Shown here: positions 24,900 to 33,839 of the stretch, piece after piece
Position numbering within the stretch: position 1 is the first letter of the stretch
How the letters are laid out: each line of letters begins with the position of its first letter
Assembly (NCBI RefSeq): GCF_042658685.1
Contig: NZ_JBHSQY010000012.1
DNA: 64,000 nt
Reading direction: 5' to 3' (one strand)
Source of the DNA: Macrococcoides bohemicum
Lineage (GTDB): Bacteria > Bacillota > Bacilli > Staphylococcales > Staphylococcaceae
Translations under genes and position numbers: made by a program
The notes under the pieces: model-generated
What the model saw: only the letters and a program-made list of their open reading frames with translations
Told to the model about the DNA's origin: nothing
The model's database searches: none

Positions 24900-25454
24900 A
24901 TGGCCATTAAAGATGTATTTAAAGGATTCTTCGTTTATGAAGATGAAGAAGAAGTCGTATATGAAGACAATACACCGAAAAAAGCTGTAGAATCAGTTGA
25001 AAGAGAAAAAATTCAGGCAAGTAATGATAAAGCAGATAAAAAGATTGTCAAACAAGAAACTGTGTATCGCACGAAACCTGAACCAGTAAAATCTAAAGTG
25101 AAAGTGAATGAGCGCAAAGTGAGTCAAAATAATGTTGTTAACATGCATGAACAACCAACTTCTAGCATTTCTAAAGTGTGTCTATTTGAACCACGTGTAT
25201 TCAGTGATACGCAGGATATTGCAGATGAACTTAAAAACAGACGTGCGACACTTGTTAACTTACAACGCATTGATAAAATCTCTGCAAAACGTATTATAGA
25301 TTTTTTAAGTGGAACTGTATATGCGATTGGTGGAGATATTCAGCGTATCGGTGCAGACATCTTTTTATGTACACCTGATAATGTTGAAGTAGCTGGATCA
25401 ATTACTGAAATGTTAGAAGCACCAGAAGAATATAATGAACATGAGGAGTTTTAA
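24900..25454 (+). CDS. sepF: Cell division protein SepF
   Basis: A 184-residue protein with an N-terminal amphipathic membrane-binding helix (MAIKDVFKGFFVYED), a charged linker (about 20-95) and the C-terminal SepF domain (about 98-180) containing ELKNRRATLVNLQRIDKI and a glycine segment AIGGDIQRIG. It forms rings that bundle FtsZ and tether it to the membrane. The ATG has a TAGGAGG site overlapping the ylmE stop. The TAATG junction to ylmG indicates coupling. Confidence 0.93.
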   Translation: MAIKDVFKGFFVYEDEEEVVYEDNTPKKAVESVEREKIQASNDKADKKIVKQETVYRTKPEPVKSKVKVNERKVSQNNVVNMHEQPTSSISKVCLFEPRVFSDTQDIADELKNRRATLVNLQRIDKISAKRIIDFLSGTVYAIGGDIQRIGADIFLCTPDNVEVAGSITEMLEAPEEYNEHEEF

Positions 25455-25747
25455 TGAGTACATACGAAATAGCAGCAACTATATTATATTTTATTATTAG
25501 AGCCGTCGATATTTATACAATTGGTATGATAATTTATTTCTTTATGTCCTGGGTTCCAGGATTAAGAGAATCTGTAATTGGTGAATGGATGGGCAAAATT
25601 TATGAACCATTTTTAGAACCGTTCAGACGTATGATTCCTCCGATTGGAATGTTTGATATTTCAAGCATAGCAGCTTTGATTTTCCTGAACTTCTTTAAGT
25701 ATGGACTCATTGCTATATATAACAATGTATTGCCTAATTTAATTTAG
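25454..25747 (+). CDS. ylmG: YggT family membrane protein (YlmG)
   Basis: A 97-residue integral membrane protein with two hydrophobic segments separated by the conserved polar segment MGKIYEPFLEPFRRMIPPIG, the signature of the YggT/Ycf19 family. Homologues affect division and nucleoid or thylakoid organisation; the mechanism is unknown. It overlaps sepF by one base. Confidence 0.9.
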   Translation: MSTYEIAATILYFIIRAVDIYTIGMIIYFFMSWVPGLRESVIGEWMGKIYEPFLEPFRRMIPPIGMFDISSIAALIFLNFFKYGLIAIYNNVLPNLI

Positions 25748-25749
25748 AG

Positions 25750-25777
25750 AAAAATCTCATTGCTATGAGATTTTTTT
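25750..25777 (+). terminator. Terminator after ylmG
   Basis: AAAAATCTCA / TGAGATTTTT around TTGCTA, with a short T-run. The stem is AT-rich, so read-through into ylmH is likely. Confidence 0.7.
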
Positions 25778-25801
25778 CATGTCAAAGTAAAAGAGGATAT
25801 T

Positions 25802-26572
25802 ATGAATTTATATCAGCATTTTAGAAATGAAGAAATAGAGATTGTAAAGTATTTAGAAAGTTTAGTAGAACGTGCTGAATCTCAGTATTCACCTGTTCTA
25901 ACACATTTTCTGGATCCACGTCAGCAGTTTATTTTAACGACACTTGTTAATCGAACGGAACTGAATGTATCATTTTATGGCGGACGTGGTGAGCGTGAGC
26001 GTATGCGCGCATTAATTTATCCTGAATATCACCAAGTAAGTCACGAGGATTTTGAGTTATCCATAATCGAAATTAAATATGCTGATAAATTTGTAACATT
26101 AACACATCGTAATGTGTTAGGTGCACTTATGTCTATCGGTTTCAAACGTGATTTATTAGGTGATATACTCGTCGGAGAAAAGATTCAGTTTGTAATTGCA
26201 TCACATTTAAAAGACTTTGTATTTCAGAATTTAACGAAATTAAAAGGTTCAAGTATTAAGTTGTTTGAAATTGATAGAGAAGCAACGATAGATACTTCCG
26301 AACCATTTTCTTCACACCAATCAACAGTTTCTAGTTTACGTCTTGATAATATTGTTGCTTTAATGATTAATAAATCACGCAGTATCGCACAAAAACATAT
26401 TGAAGCTGAGCACGTAAAAGTGAATCATGTTGTTATTGACAAGACAAGTTTCAATGTTGAAACGAATGATTTGATTTCAATAAAAGGATATGGTCGTGGT
26501 AGAATAGAAGCAATCGGAGATCGTACGAAGAAGGATAAGATTCGTATAACTTATGGTACGATGTTTAAATAA
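25802..26572 (+). CDS. ylmH: S4-domain RNA-binding protein YlmH
   Basis: A 256-residue protein with an N-terminal domain of unknown fold and a C-terminal S4 RNA-binding domain (about 180-245; SSLRLDNIVALMINKSRSIAQKHIEAEHVKVN, ending in the YGRGRIEAIG turn). YlmH proteins bind stalled 50S-peptidyl-tRNA complexes in ribosome quality control and have long been linked by position to division genes. It lies between ylmG and divIVA, 15 bases from the latter. Confidence 0.9.
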   Translation: MNLYQHFRNEEIEIVKYLESLVERAESQYSPVLTHFLDPRQQFILTTLVNRTELNVSFYGGRGERERMRALIYPEYHQVSHEDFELSIIEIKYADKFVTLTHRNVLGALMSIGFKRDLLGDILVGEKIQFVIASHLKDFVFQNLTKLKGSSIKLFEIDREATIDTSEPFSSHQSTVSSLRLDNIVALMINKSRSIAQKHIEAEHVKVNHVVIDKTSFNVETNDLISIKGYGRGRIEAIGDRTKKDKIRITYGTMFK

Positions 26573-26587
26573 ATATGAGGTGACGTT

Positions 26588-27082
26588 ATGAAATTTAGTC
26601 CGGAAGAAATTCAAAATAAATCATTTAATATAGTGCATAAAGGTTTAAATGAAAATGAAGTTAGAGATTATTTGAAAGCTTTAAGTGATGAACTTGAAAC
26701 AATGCGTCGAGAAAAAAAGATGTTAGAGCAATTAATCGCTGATAAAGATGAAAATATAACGAGATTTAAAAATGTTGAAAATACAATTTCAGAAGCTTTA
26801 ATCGTCGCACAAAAAGCAGGAGATGAAATTAAAGCAAGTGCTGGTATGCAGGCTGATGTAATTATCCAGGATGCAAAGAATCACGGAGAACTCATAAAGA
26901 AAGATGCGATGCAGCAAGCGAGAGAAATTGCTTTTCAGACTGAAGATATGAAACGTCAGTCAAAAATCTTTAGAGCTCGTTTTAAAATGCTGGTTGAAGC
27001 ACAGTTAGATTTGTTGAAGAGTGAAGACTGGGATCATTTATTAAATTATGATTTAGAAATGAAACCATTAGAAGAAGAATAA
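26588..27082 (+). CDS. divIVA: DivIVA-family cell division/polarity protein
   Basis: A 164-residue coiled-coil protein. The N-terminal membrane-binding domain has FSPEEIQNKSFNIVHKGLNENEVRDYL (3-29), followed by long heptads (about 30-70 and 85-150). It is of typical length for the family (about 160-210). DivIVA senses negative membrane curvature at the septum. The AGGTGACGTT ribosome-binding site precedes ATG. It is the last gene before the ileS T-box leader. Confidence 0.93.
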   Translation: MKFSPEEIQNKSFNIVHKGLNENEVRDYLKALSDELETMRREKKMLEQLIADKDENITRFKNVENTISEALIVAQKAGDEIKASAGMQADVIIQDAKNHGELIKKDAMQQAREIAFQTEDMKRQSKIFRARFKMLVEAQLDLLKSEDWDHLLNYDLEMKPLEEE

Positions 27083-27114
27083 TTTAAGAAATTTTATTTA
27101 TTATTTATTTTTAC

Positions 27115-27143
27115 TTATCAAATGAATAAAAACGTGATAGTAT
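27115..27143 (+). promoter_or_regulatory. Possible promoter of the ileS leader
   Basis: TTATCA (27115-27120) and TAGTAT (27138-27143) with 17 bases between them and a TG just upstream of the -10. TATAAA at 27141 is an alternative -10. Confidence 0.4.
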
Positions 27144-27163
27144 AAAGAATAATCAAAATAATC

Positions 27164-27350
27164 ATATAGAACCGTATCTATTGATGACATGCACAGCGAA
27201 TTAGGGTGAGTGGGAGCCTAATCATCGATAAATAGATAAGATCAGTCTATATTCAATTCAATATATTAAAGAGAACTCTTAAGTTGAGTTAATTCAGGTG
27301 GTACCGCGGATTCGTTCGTCCTGAAGAAATCAGCTTAAGTGTTTTTTTAT
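27164..27350 (+). ncRNA. T-box leader controlling ileS (tRNA-Ile sensing)
   Basis: The T-box core AGGTGGTACCGCG is at 27296-27308, with UGGU positioned to pair with the ACCA end of uncharged tRNA-Ile. I can fold Stem I as 27164-27252: base helix ATATAGA / TCTATAT, an internal loop whose 3' side AAGATCAG holds the isoleucine codon ATC (27241-27243) as likely specifier, a middle helix ATCTATT / AATAGAT, and an apical helix ATTAGG / CCTAAT with loop GTGAGTGGGAG. The terminator pairs CTTAAGTTGA (from 27279) with the arm ending in AGCTTAAGTG before TTTTTTT. Low charged tRNA-Ile should favour the antiterminator and ileS expression. Confidence 0.93.
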
Positions 27351-27369
27351 TATTCAGGAGGAATATTAA

Positions 27370-30117
27370 ATGGATTATAAAGACACATTATTAATGCCGA
27401 AAACAGATTTTCCAATGCGTGGAGGATTACCTAACAAGGAACCTCAAATTCAAAGTAGCTGGGATGAAAAAAATTTATATGAAAAATTATTAAAGAAAAA
27501 TGAAGGTAAAACACCATATATTTTACATGATGGCCCACCGTACGCGAATGGACAGATTCATATGGGACATGCATTAAATAAAATTATTAAAGACTTCATC
27601 ACGCGTTATAAAGCAATGAATGGTTTTTATACGCCTTATGTTCCTGGTTGGGATACGCATGGTTTACCGATTGAACAAGCTTTAACTAAAAAGGGTGTCA
27701 ATCGTAAGGAAATGTCTACTGCTGAATTCCGCGAATTATGTCGTAAGTATGCATTAGAACAAGTTGAATTACAAAAAGCAGACTTCAAACGTCTTGGCGT
27801 AAATGGTGACTGGGAACATCCTTACATTACATTACAGGAAAAATTTGAAGCAGAACAAATTAGACTTTTCGGAGAAATGGCTAAAAAGGGTTATATCTAT
27901 AAAGGTAAGAAGCCAGTTTACTGGTCTCCATCTAGTGAATCATCATTAGCGGAAGCTGAGATTGAATATCAGGATAAAAAATCTGCCTCTATTTATGTTG
28001 CATTTGATACAGTTGATGGACGTGGCATCGTTGACGATGGTGTTAAATTTGTAATCTGGACAACTACGCCTTGGACAATCCCTGCTAACGTTGCAATCTC
28101 TTTAAATCCAGAGTTAACGTATGTACAAGTAGTGATTGATGGTAACGCTTATATCGTTGCGCAAGCATTGCTTGATAACGTGTGTGAAGCAATCGGCTGG
28201 GATAAAGAAAGTGTTGTACTCGAAAAAGAATTTAAAGGTTCAGAATTAGAATTGATTGAAACACAGCATCCTTTAATTGAAGAGAGAAAATCAATCATCA
28301 TCTTAGGTGATCACGTTACTACAGATGCCGGGACTGGCTGTGTTCACACTGCACCTGGTCATGGTGAAGATGACTTTATCGTTGGACAAAAATATGACTT
28401 ACCGGTTATTTCACCAGTTGATGATAAAGGGGTATTTACAAAAGAAGCTGGAGAATTTGAAGGATTATTCTATGATAAAGCGAATCCAGTTATCACTGAG
28501 CGTTTAAAAGAAGTTGGCGCATTATTAAAATTAGATTTCTTCACGCATTCATATCCTCATGACTGGCGAACTAAAAAACCTGTAATCTTCCGTGCAACAC
28601 CACAGTGGTTTACGTCAATTAATAAAGTGCGTCAGGATATCTTAAATGCTATCGATGAGACTGAATTTAAAGTTGAATGGGGTAAAACACGTATTTATAA
28701 TATGATTCGTGACCGAGGAGACTGGGTAATTTCACGTCAACGTGTTTGGGGTGTGCCTTTACCTGTATTCTATGCAGAGAATGGTGACATTATCATGGAT
28801 GAAGCGGTAATTGAACATGTTGCAACACTATTTGAAGAACACGGTTCTAATGTTTGGTATGAAAGAGACGCAAATGATTTATTACCTGAAGGATTTACAC
28901 ATCCTGGAAGTCCTAATGGCAAATTCACAAAAGAAACAGACATTATGGACGTATGGTTTGATTCAGGTTCAAGTCACCGTGGTGTGTTAGAAGCAAGACC
29001 TGAATTAACATTCCCAGCCGATATGTATTTTGAAGGCAGTGACCAGTATCGTGGATGGTTCAACTCATCAATTACTACTGCAGTTGCTACACGCGGCATG
29101 TCACCATATAAGAAATTATTATCTCATGGTTTCGTAATGGACGGACAAGGCCGTAAGATGAGTAAATCATTAGGAAATACAATTCTGCCTGAAAAAGTTG
29201 TAAAACAAATGGGTGCAGATATCATTCGTCTATGGGTAATGTCTGTAGATTACTTAGCAGACGTACGTATCTCTGACGACATTTTAAAACAAGTTTCTGA
29301 AGTATACCGTAAAATCCGTAATACATTTAAATTCTTATTAGGTAATGTGAATGATTTCAATCCTGAAACAGATGCAGTTGCTTATGAAGATTTAAAAGAA
29401 ATCGATCAGTTTATGTTAAACAAATTGTATAATTTCGTTAACAAAGCACATAATCATTATGAAAATAATGACTATCTTGATATTTATCAGGAATTACAAA
29501 ACTTTATCAATGTAGAATTAAGTAACTTCTACTTAGATTATGGTAAAGATATTCTTTACATCGAAGCAGCAGATAGTCATGTTCGTCGTAGCATGCAGAC
29601 TGTTGTATATGAAGTATTAACTTCGTTAACGAAAGTTTTAGCGCCAATTATTCCGCATACAGCAGAAGAAATCTGGAGTCACACACCACATGTTACTGAA
29701 GAAAGTGTTCATTTAACGGATATGCCTGCAGTTCATGATGTGGATCATGCATTAATCGAGAAATGGTCTAGATTCCTGGAACTTCGTGATGATGTGCTAA
29801 AAGGTATCGAAAACTTACGTAATGAAAAAGTAATCGGAAAACCTTTAGAAGCAAAAGTTACTGTATTTACTGAAAATGCTGATGATTTAGCATTACTTCA
29901 ATCATTTGATAACTTAAATCAATTGTTTATCGTTTCTCAGGCAAAAGTAAGTGATAGTGCAATTGGGTCGCAATATACAAACTTAAACGTATTAGTAGAA
30001 CGTGCTGACGGTGAAAAATGTGAAAGATGCTGGAATTACTCAACTGAAATTACAGCAGAAGATCACGATTTTCCACATGTATGTCCAAGATGTTTAAGTG
30101 TTTTAGAAAGTAAATAA
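27370..30117 (+). CDS. ileS: Isoleucine--tRNA ligase
   Basis: A 915-residue class I synthetase. The HIGH-type motif is HMGH at 64-67, the KMSKS loop at 596-600, and the C-terminal zinc-binding segment has CERCWNY and CPRC (last 30 residues). The editing domain (about 200-390) includes WTTTPWTIPANVAI and DAGTGCVHTAPGHGEDD. The length matches the chromosomal staphylococcal IleS rather than the mupirocin-resistant MupA type, which is longer and has a different KMSKS context; this inference is from memory. It is regulated by the T-box just upstream and ends in its own terminator. Confidence 0.96.
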   Translation: MDYKDTLLMPKTDFPMRGGLPNKEPQIQSSWDEKNLYEKLLKKNEGKTPYILHDGPPYANGQIHMGHALNKIIKDFITRYKAMNGFYTPYVPGWDTHGLPIEQALTKKGVNRKEMSTAEFRELCRKYALEQVELQKADFKRLGVNGDWEHPYITLQEKFEAEQIRLFGEMAKKGYIYKGKKPVYWSPSSESSLAEAEIEYQDKKSASIYVAFDTVDGRGIVDDGVKFVIWTTTPWTIPANVAISLNPELTYVQVVIDGNAYIVAQALLDNVCEAIGWDKESVVLEKEFKGSELELIETQHPLIEERKSIIILGDHVTTDAGTGCVHTAPGHGEDDFIVGQKYDLPVISPVDDKGVFTKEAGEFEGLFYDKANPVITERLKEVGALLKLDFFTHSYPHDWRTKKPVIFRATPQWFTSINKVRQDILNAIDETEFKVEWGKTRIYNMIRDRGDWVISRQRVWGVPLPVFYAENGDIIMDEAVIEHVATLFEEHGSNVWYERDANDLLPEGFTHPGSPNGKFTKETDIMDVWFDSGSSHRGVLEARPELTFPADMYFEGSDQYRGWFNSSITTAVATRGMSPYKKLLSHGFVMDGQGRKMSKSLGNTILPEKVVKQMGADIIRLWVMSVDYLADVRISDDILKQVSEVYRKIRNTFKFLLGNVNDFNPETDAVAYEDLKEIDQFMLNKLYNFVNKAHNHYENNDYLDIYQELQNFINVELSNFYLDYGKDILYIEAADSHVRRSMQTVVYEVLTSLTKVLAPIIPHTAEEIWSHTPHVTEESVHLTDMPAVHDVDHALIEKWSRFLELRDDVLKGIENLRNEKVIGKPLEAKVTVFTENADDLALLQSFDNLNQLFIVSQAKVSDSAIGSQYTNLNVLVERADGEKCERCWNYSTEITAEDHDFPHVCPRCLSVLESK

Positions 30118-30123
30118 TATAGT

Positions 30124-30163
30124 AAATCCCGAGCGTACTATTGTGAGTGCGTTCGGGATTTTT
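30124..30163 (+). terminator. Terminator after ileS
   Basis: AAATCCCGAGCG pairs with CGTTCGGGATTT (allowing G-U) around a loop and ends in TTTTT. Confidence 0.85.
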
Positions 30164-30274
30164 AATTATCAATGTCATTAAGGTATTTCGTAACCATATA
30201 ATTATATAATGTAATTATATTATGTGAACTAATATTGTGTTTCAAAAACAAAAACAGACTTACCCATAAAAATG

Positions 30275-30283
30275 TGTTAAAAT
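30275..30283 (+). promoter_or_regulatory. Possible extended -10 promoter of lspA
   Basis: TGTTAAAAT is a TGn-extended -10, 22 bases before the lspA start. The -35 region is poor. Confidence 0.35.
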
Positions 30284-30304
30284 ACTAAAGATTGGAGTGA
30301 AATT

Positions 30305-30796
30305 ATGAACAAGCGATATAACCTAACATTGATGTCTATTTTAGCGATATTTTTAATCGCGATGGATCAGATAACGAAATATATTATTGTTAAAACAATG
30401 AAGATCGGTGACAGTATTTCTATAATCGGTGATATTTTAGAAATTACATCACATAGAAACTATGGTGCTGCATGGGGTATGTTACAAAATCAAATGACTT
30501 TCTTTTATATTATTACAGTTATCGTGTTAGTAGCGATTGCTTTCTTTTATTATAAAGAAGCAATGTTTAATCCGTTGATGCAGCTTGGCTTAACTTTAAT
30601 TTTTGCTGGTGCTATCGGTAATTTTATTGATCGTCTAATACGTGGAAATGTTGTAGATTTTATTGATACGAAGATTATCAATTATGATTTCCCGATTTTT
30701 AATTTAGCTGATAGCTGTTTAACAATTGGTGTTATTGTCTTACTCTATGACATGTTATTTAACCAAAAAGAGGAGAAAAGTAATGGAAACATATAA
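30305..30796 (+). CDS. lspA: Lipoprotein signal peptidase (signal peptidase II)
   Basis: A 163-residue protein with four membrane helices and the two aspartate-bearing motifs of aspartic signal peptidase II: GNFIDRLIRGNVVDFID (about residues 103-119) and FNLADSCLTIG (about 129-139). MDQITKYII in the first helix is also typical. It cleaves prolipoprotein signal peptides after lipidation. Its last 14 bases overlap rluD, as in other Bacillota. Confidence 0.95.
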   Translation: MNKRYNLTLMSILAIFLIAMDQITKYIIVKTMKIGDSISIIGDILEITSHRNYGAAWGMLQNQMTFFYIITVIVLVAIAFFYYKEAMFNPLMQLGLTLIFAGAIGNFIDRLIRGNVVDFIDTKIINYDFPIFNLADSCLTIGVIVLLYDMLFNQKEEKSNGNI

Positions 30797-31688
30797 TTTT
30801 TTAATTGAAGAAGAAGAAGTAGGAACAAGAATAGATCGCTACTTGACAGATATGAATGAAGATTGGTCTCGTAACCAAATTCAGGACTGGATCAAACTAG
30901 ATTTAGTAATCGTTAACGGAAAACCAGTAAAAGCGAACTATAAACTTCGCTTGGAGGATGAAATCGTTGTAACTGAAAAACCTGTAGAGGAAATTGATTT
31001 GCAAGCTGAAGACTTAGGTATTGAAATTTACTATGAAGATAAAGATGTTGCAATTGTCTATAAACCAAAAGGTATGGTAGTGCATCCGGCGCCTGGTCAT
31101 CCGAATGGTACTTTAGTAAATGGATTGATGTATGCGATTAAAGATTTATCAGGCATTAACGGCGAAATCCGTCCGGGTATCGTTCATCGTATCGATAAGG
31201 ATACATCTGGATTACTTATGATTGCTAAAAACGATATCGCACATCGCGGACTTGTAGAACAATTGGTTAATAAGTCTGTAACGCGTAAATATACTGCACT
31301 AGTACACGGTGTCATTCCACATGAATTTGGTACAATTGATGCACCGATTGGGCGTAATGTGCGTGATCGTCAGGAAATGGCAATTGTAGATAATGGTAAG
31401 CAGGCAGTCACACATTTTAATGTAATCGAAACATTTGATAAATATACTTTAGTAGAATGTGTATTAGAAACTGGACGAACACACCAAATTCGTGTACATA
31501 TGAAGCACATTGGTTTCCCATTAGTTGGCGACCCTAAATATGGACCGAAGAAAACGATGGATATTGATGGACAAGCGTTGCATGCAGGTGTAATAGGATT
31601 TGAACATCCAGTTACTGGTGAATACATTGAACGTACAGCGCCAATTCCAGAATATTTTGAGGAAATTTTAACGAAACTTAGAAAATAA
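30783..31688 (+). CDS. rluD: RluD-family pseudouridine synthase (YlyB)
   Basis: A 301-residue protein with an N-terminal S4 domain (about 13-75, DRYLTDMNEDWSRNQIQDWI) and a pseudouridine synthase domain carrying the catalytic aspartate in HRIDKDTSGLLMIAKN (about 137-152), plus GRTHQIRVHM and PLVGDPKYG. The ATG at 30783 overlaps the lspA end and follows AGAGGAGAAAA; the open frame extends further upstream but only inside lspA. It probably modifies 23S rRNA (large-subunit U1911/1917-type sites), though the exact target is not visible. Confidence 0.9.
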   Translation: METYNFLIEEEEVGTRIDRYLTDMNEDWSRNQIQDWIKLDLVIVNGKPVKANYKLRLEDEIVVTEKPVEEIDLQAEDLGIEIYYEDKDVAIVYKPKGMVVHPAPGHPNGTLVNGLMYAIKDLSGINGEIRPGIVHRIDKDTSGLLMIAKNDIAHRGLVEQLVNKSVTRKYTALVHGVIPHEFGTIDAPIGRNVRDRQEMAIVDNGKQAVTHFNVIETFDKYTLVECVLETGRTHQIRVHMKHIGFPLVGDPKYGPKKTMDIDGQALHAGVIGFEHPVTGEYIERTAPIPEYFEEILTKLRK

Positions 31689-31709
31689 AATGTAATTTTT
31701 CTATGACGA

Positions 31710-31737
31710 TTGACATTGAAATTAATAGTGTTATTAT
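31710..31737 (+). promoter_or_regulatory. pyr operon promoter
   Basis: -35 TTGACA (31710-31715) and -10 TATTAT (31732-31737) with a 16-base spacer, about 25 bases before the PyrR-responsive leader hairpin. Confidence 0.75.
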
Positions 31738-31763
31738 TAAATGTAATAAATCACACGTTAATG

Positions 31764-31836
31764 CTTTTAATTAAGTCCAGAGAGGCTTAAAAGGCGTCGA
31801 GGAATCCTCACGTCTATTTGACGTGAGGATTTTTTG
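31764..31836 (+). promoter_or_regulatory. PyrR-responsive attenuator in the pyrR leader
   Basis: The PyrR-binding hairpin has the family loop TCCAGAGAGGCT: TTAAGTCC (31771-31778), loop AGAGA, GGCTTAA (31784-31790), extended by CTTTTAA/AAAAGG. It is followed by the terminator AATCCTCACGTC / GACGTGAGGATT with T-run (31803-31836). In this system PyrR bound to UMP stabilises the first hairpin and allows termination; with low UMP an antiterminator forms. Confidence 0.92.
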
Positions 31837-31850
31837 AGGAGGGAATTAAT

Positions 31851-32375
31851 GTGGATAAAAGAATCGTGCTGGATGATAAAGCGGTTGACCGTACGTTAAC
31901 ACGTATTGCGCATGAAATTCTTGAAAATAATAAAGGCGCAGATAATCTAGTACTACTCGGTATTCGTACACGTGGCATTTATCTTGCTAACCGTATTCAG
32001 TCAAAAATTGAACGCATCGATGGTGTTAAAGTACCTACAGGTATTTTAGATGTAACAAATTATCGTGATGATAAGACTGATCGCATCAGTTCAGATGTTA
32101 TAGCTTATGAGATTGATACTGATATGAACAATCAACATGTTGTGATTGTTGATGATGTTCTTTTCACAGGTAGAACAGTACGTGCTTCACTTGATGCGAT
32201 ATTAGATCATGTGCGTCCAAAACGCATCAGTCTGGCAACGCTTGTAGACAGAGGACATCGTGAATTGCCAATTCGCGCTGATTTTATCGGTAAAAACATT
32301 CCAACGGCAACTTCAGAAGAAGTCATAGTCTTATTAGATGAAGTCGATGAACGAACACAAGTTTATATTAAATAA
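31851..32375 (+). CDS. pyrR: PyrR, pyr operon regulator and uracil phosphoribosyltransferase
   Basis: A 174-residue type I phosphoribosyltransferase with the PRPP-binding motif VVIVDDVLFTGRTVRAS (about residues 95-111) and the basic RNA-binding region around LGIRTRGIYLA and VDRGHRELPIRADFIG. It binds pyr mRNA with UMP as corepressor and has weak UPRT activity. The start is GTG 31851 behind GAGGAGGG. The canonical attenuator lies immediately upstream and a second one immediately downstream. Confidence 0.95.
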   Translation: MDKRIVLDDKAVDRTLTRIAHEILENNKGADNLVLLGIRTRGIYLANRIQSKIERIDGVKVPTGILDVTNYRDDKTDRISSDVIAYEIDTDMNNQHVVIVDDVLFTGRTVRASLDAILDHVRPKRISLATLVDRGHRELPIRADFIGKNIPTATSEEVIVLLDEVDERTQVYIK

Positions 32376-32387
32376 CTCTTTTAAGTT

Positions 32388-32464
32388 GGTGCGAGACACC
32401 TGCAAAGGGTTTAAGTGAGTAATAGACACTTAAGTCTCTTTGCATGTGCAAAGAGACTTTTTTT
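32388..32464 (+). promoter_or_regulatory. Second attenuator, between pyrR and pyrP
   Basis: Three mutually exclusive elements are visible. A small hairpin GGTG-CGAGA-CACC spans 32388-32400. An antiterminator pairs TGCAAAG (32401-32407) with CTTTGCA (32438-32444) and TTAAGTG (32411-32417) with CACTTAA (32427-32433). The terminator AAGTCTCTTTGCA / TGCAAAGAGACTT (32432-32459) runs into T residues. The loop CGAGA resembles the AGAGA of PyrR sites, but the standard TCCAGAGAGGC is absent, so PyrR control is inferred from position and architecture. Confidence 0.65.
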
Positions 32465-32486
32465 ATTGAAAAAAAGGGAGGAAATT

Positions 32487-33803
32487 ATGAATTCTACAAA
32501 TGAAGAAATTTACGAAAGAACTGTTGAACCTGTACTCGATGTAAACGAAAAACCGAAAACAAGTCAATGGTTCTTATTGAGTTCGCAACATTTATTTGCA
32601 ATGTTTGGTGCAACAGTATTAGTACCTTATTTAACAGGATTACCTGTATCAGCTGCGTTAATTGCGTCTGGTCTAGGTACGTTACTCTATATATTAATTA
32701 CAAAAGGAAAAATTCCTGCATATTTAGGCTCAAGTTTCGCATTCATCACACCAATTATCGTGGGTCTGAAAACCCATGAGATGGGTGAAATGTTAATGGC
32801 ACTTTTCATGAGTGGTTTAATGTATGTCATCATCGGATTGATAATCAAAATGGTTGGTGTCAATTGGTTACTTAAGCTTTTACCACCGGTTGTAGTTGGG
32901 CCAGTTATTATGGTCATTGGTTTAGGGTTAGCACCAGTAGCAGTTAATATGGCGATGTATACAGATAGTGGCGCAATGAAGGGCTATAACCTTACATATT
33001 TAAGTATTGCATTGATTACACTGCTAACAGTAATTATTTTTTCTGTGGCAGTAAAAGGATTCTTATCAATTATTCCAGTCCTTATTGGAATAATCGTTGG
33101 ATATATTACATCGATAATTTTAGGCGTTGTAGATTTCACAGGTATAGAAAAAGCACAATGGTTTGAAGCCCCTAAAGTATATTTACCATATGTTAATTAT
33201 GAACCACAGTTTGATTGGGTATTGATAATGATTATGTTACCAATCGTATTCGTAACGGTTAGTGAGCATATTGGTCATCAAATCGTTATTAATAAAATTG
33301 TAGGTCGTAACTTCTTTAAAAATCCTGGATTACACCGAAGTTTAATGGGTGATGGAATTTCAACCATGGTCGCTTCACTGATTGGTGGACCACCAAGTAC
33401 AACTTATGGTGAAAACATTGGCGTTCTTGCTATTACAAGAATATATAGTATATGGGTGATCGGTGGTGCAGCAGTCCTTGCACTTATCTTAGGATTTGTA
33501 GGTAAATTTACAGCGCTTGTATCAAGTATTCCCACTCCAGTAATGGGTGGTGTGTCAATCCTGTTATTCGGTATTATCGCTTCAAGTGGTTTACGTATGC
33601 TCGTTGAATCGAAAGTGGATTTTGGCGATAAGCGAAACTTAGTCATCGCTTCTGTCATTTTAGTTTTAGGGATTGGTAAAGCCCATATTGATTTAACGGT
33701 GAATCAAATTCATTTAAATATTGAAGGTATGGCGTTAGCAGCACTTGCAGGTATTATTTTAAACGCTATCTTGCCTGAATCAAAAACACATGAAGATTAC
33801 TAA
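32487..33803 (+). CDS. pyrP: Uracil permease
   Basis: A 438-residue NCS2 (nucleobase:cation symporter 2) transporter with about 12-14 membrane helices, the QHLFAMFGATVLVPYLTG start of helix 1, and the late SEHIGHQIVINKI and GGPPSTTYGENIGVLAIT motifs that bind substrate. It imports uracil with protons. ATG 32487 lies after GGGAGG; the frame extends upstream through the terminator sequence and is rejected as coding. It is the second gene of the pyr operon. Confidence 0.94.
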   Translation: MNSTNEEIYERTVEPVLDVNEKPKTSQWFLLSSQHLFAMFGATVLVPYLTGLPVSAALIASGLGTLLYILITKGKIPAYLGSSFAFITPIIVGLKTHEMGEMLMALFMSGLMYVIIGLIIKMVGVNWLLKLLPPVVVGPVIMVIGLGLAPVAVNMAMYTDSGAMKGYNLTYLSIALITLLTVIIFSVAVKGFLSIIPVLIGIIVGYITSIILGVVDFTGIEKAQWFEAPKVYLPYVNYEPQFDWVLIMIMLPIVFVTVSEHIGHQIVINKIVGRNFFKNPGLHRSLMGDGISTMVASLIGGPPSTTYGENIGVLAITRIYSIWVIGGAAVLALILGFVGKFTALVSSIPTPVMGGVSILLFGIIASSGLRMLVESKVDFGDKRNLVIASVILVLGIGKAHIDLTVNQIHLNIEGMALAALAGIILNAILPESKTHEDY

Positions 33804-33839
33804 AAAAAATTACAATAAAATAAAAAGGGGCTATTTACT

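Noticed and set aside
27115..27369. Small coding gene between divIVA and ileS
   Set aside because: The stretch is fully explained by a T-box leader with specifier, T-box sequence and terminator.
32415..32486. N-terminal extension of pyrP by 24 codons
   Set aside because: It would encode the attenuator hairpin; the ATG at 32487 has a good ribosome-binding site and matches the family start.
33804..33839. Third PyrR attenuator before pyrB
   Set aside because: The gap is only 36 bases with no inverted repeat or PyrR loop.
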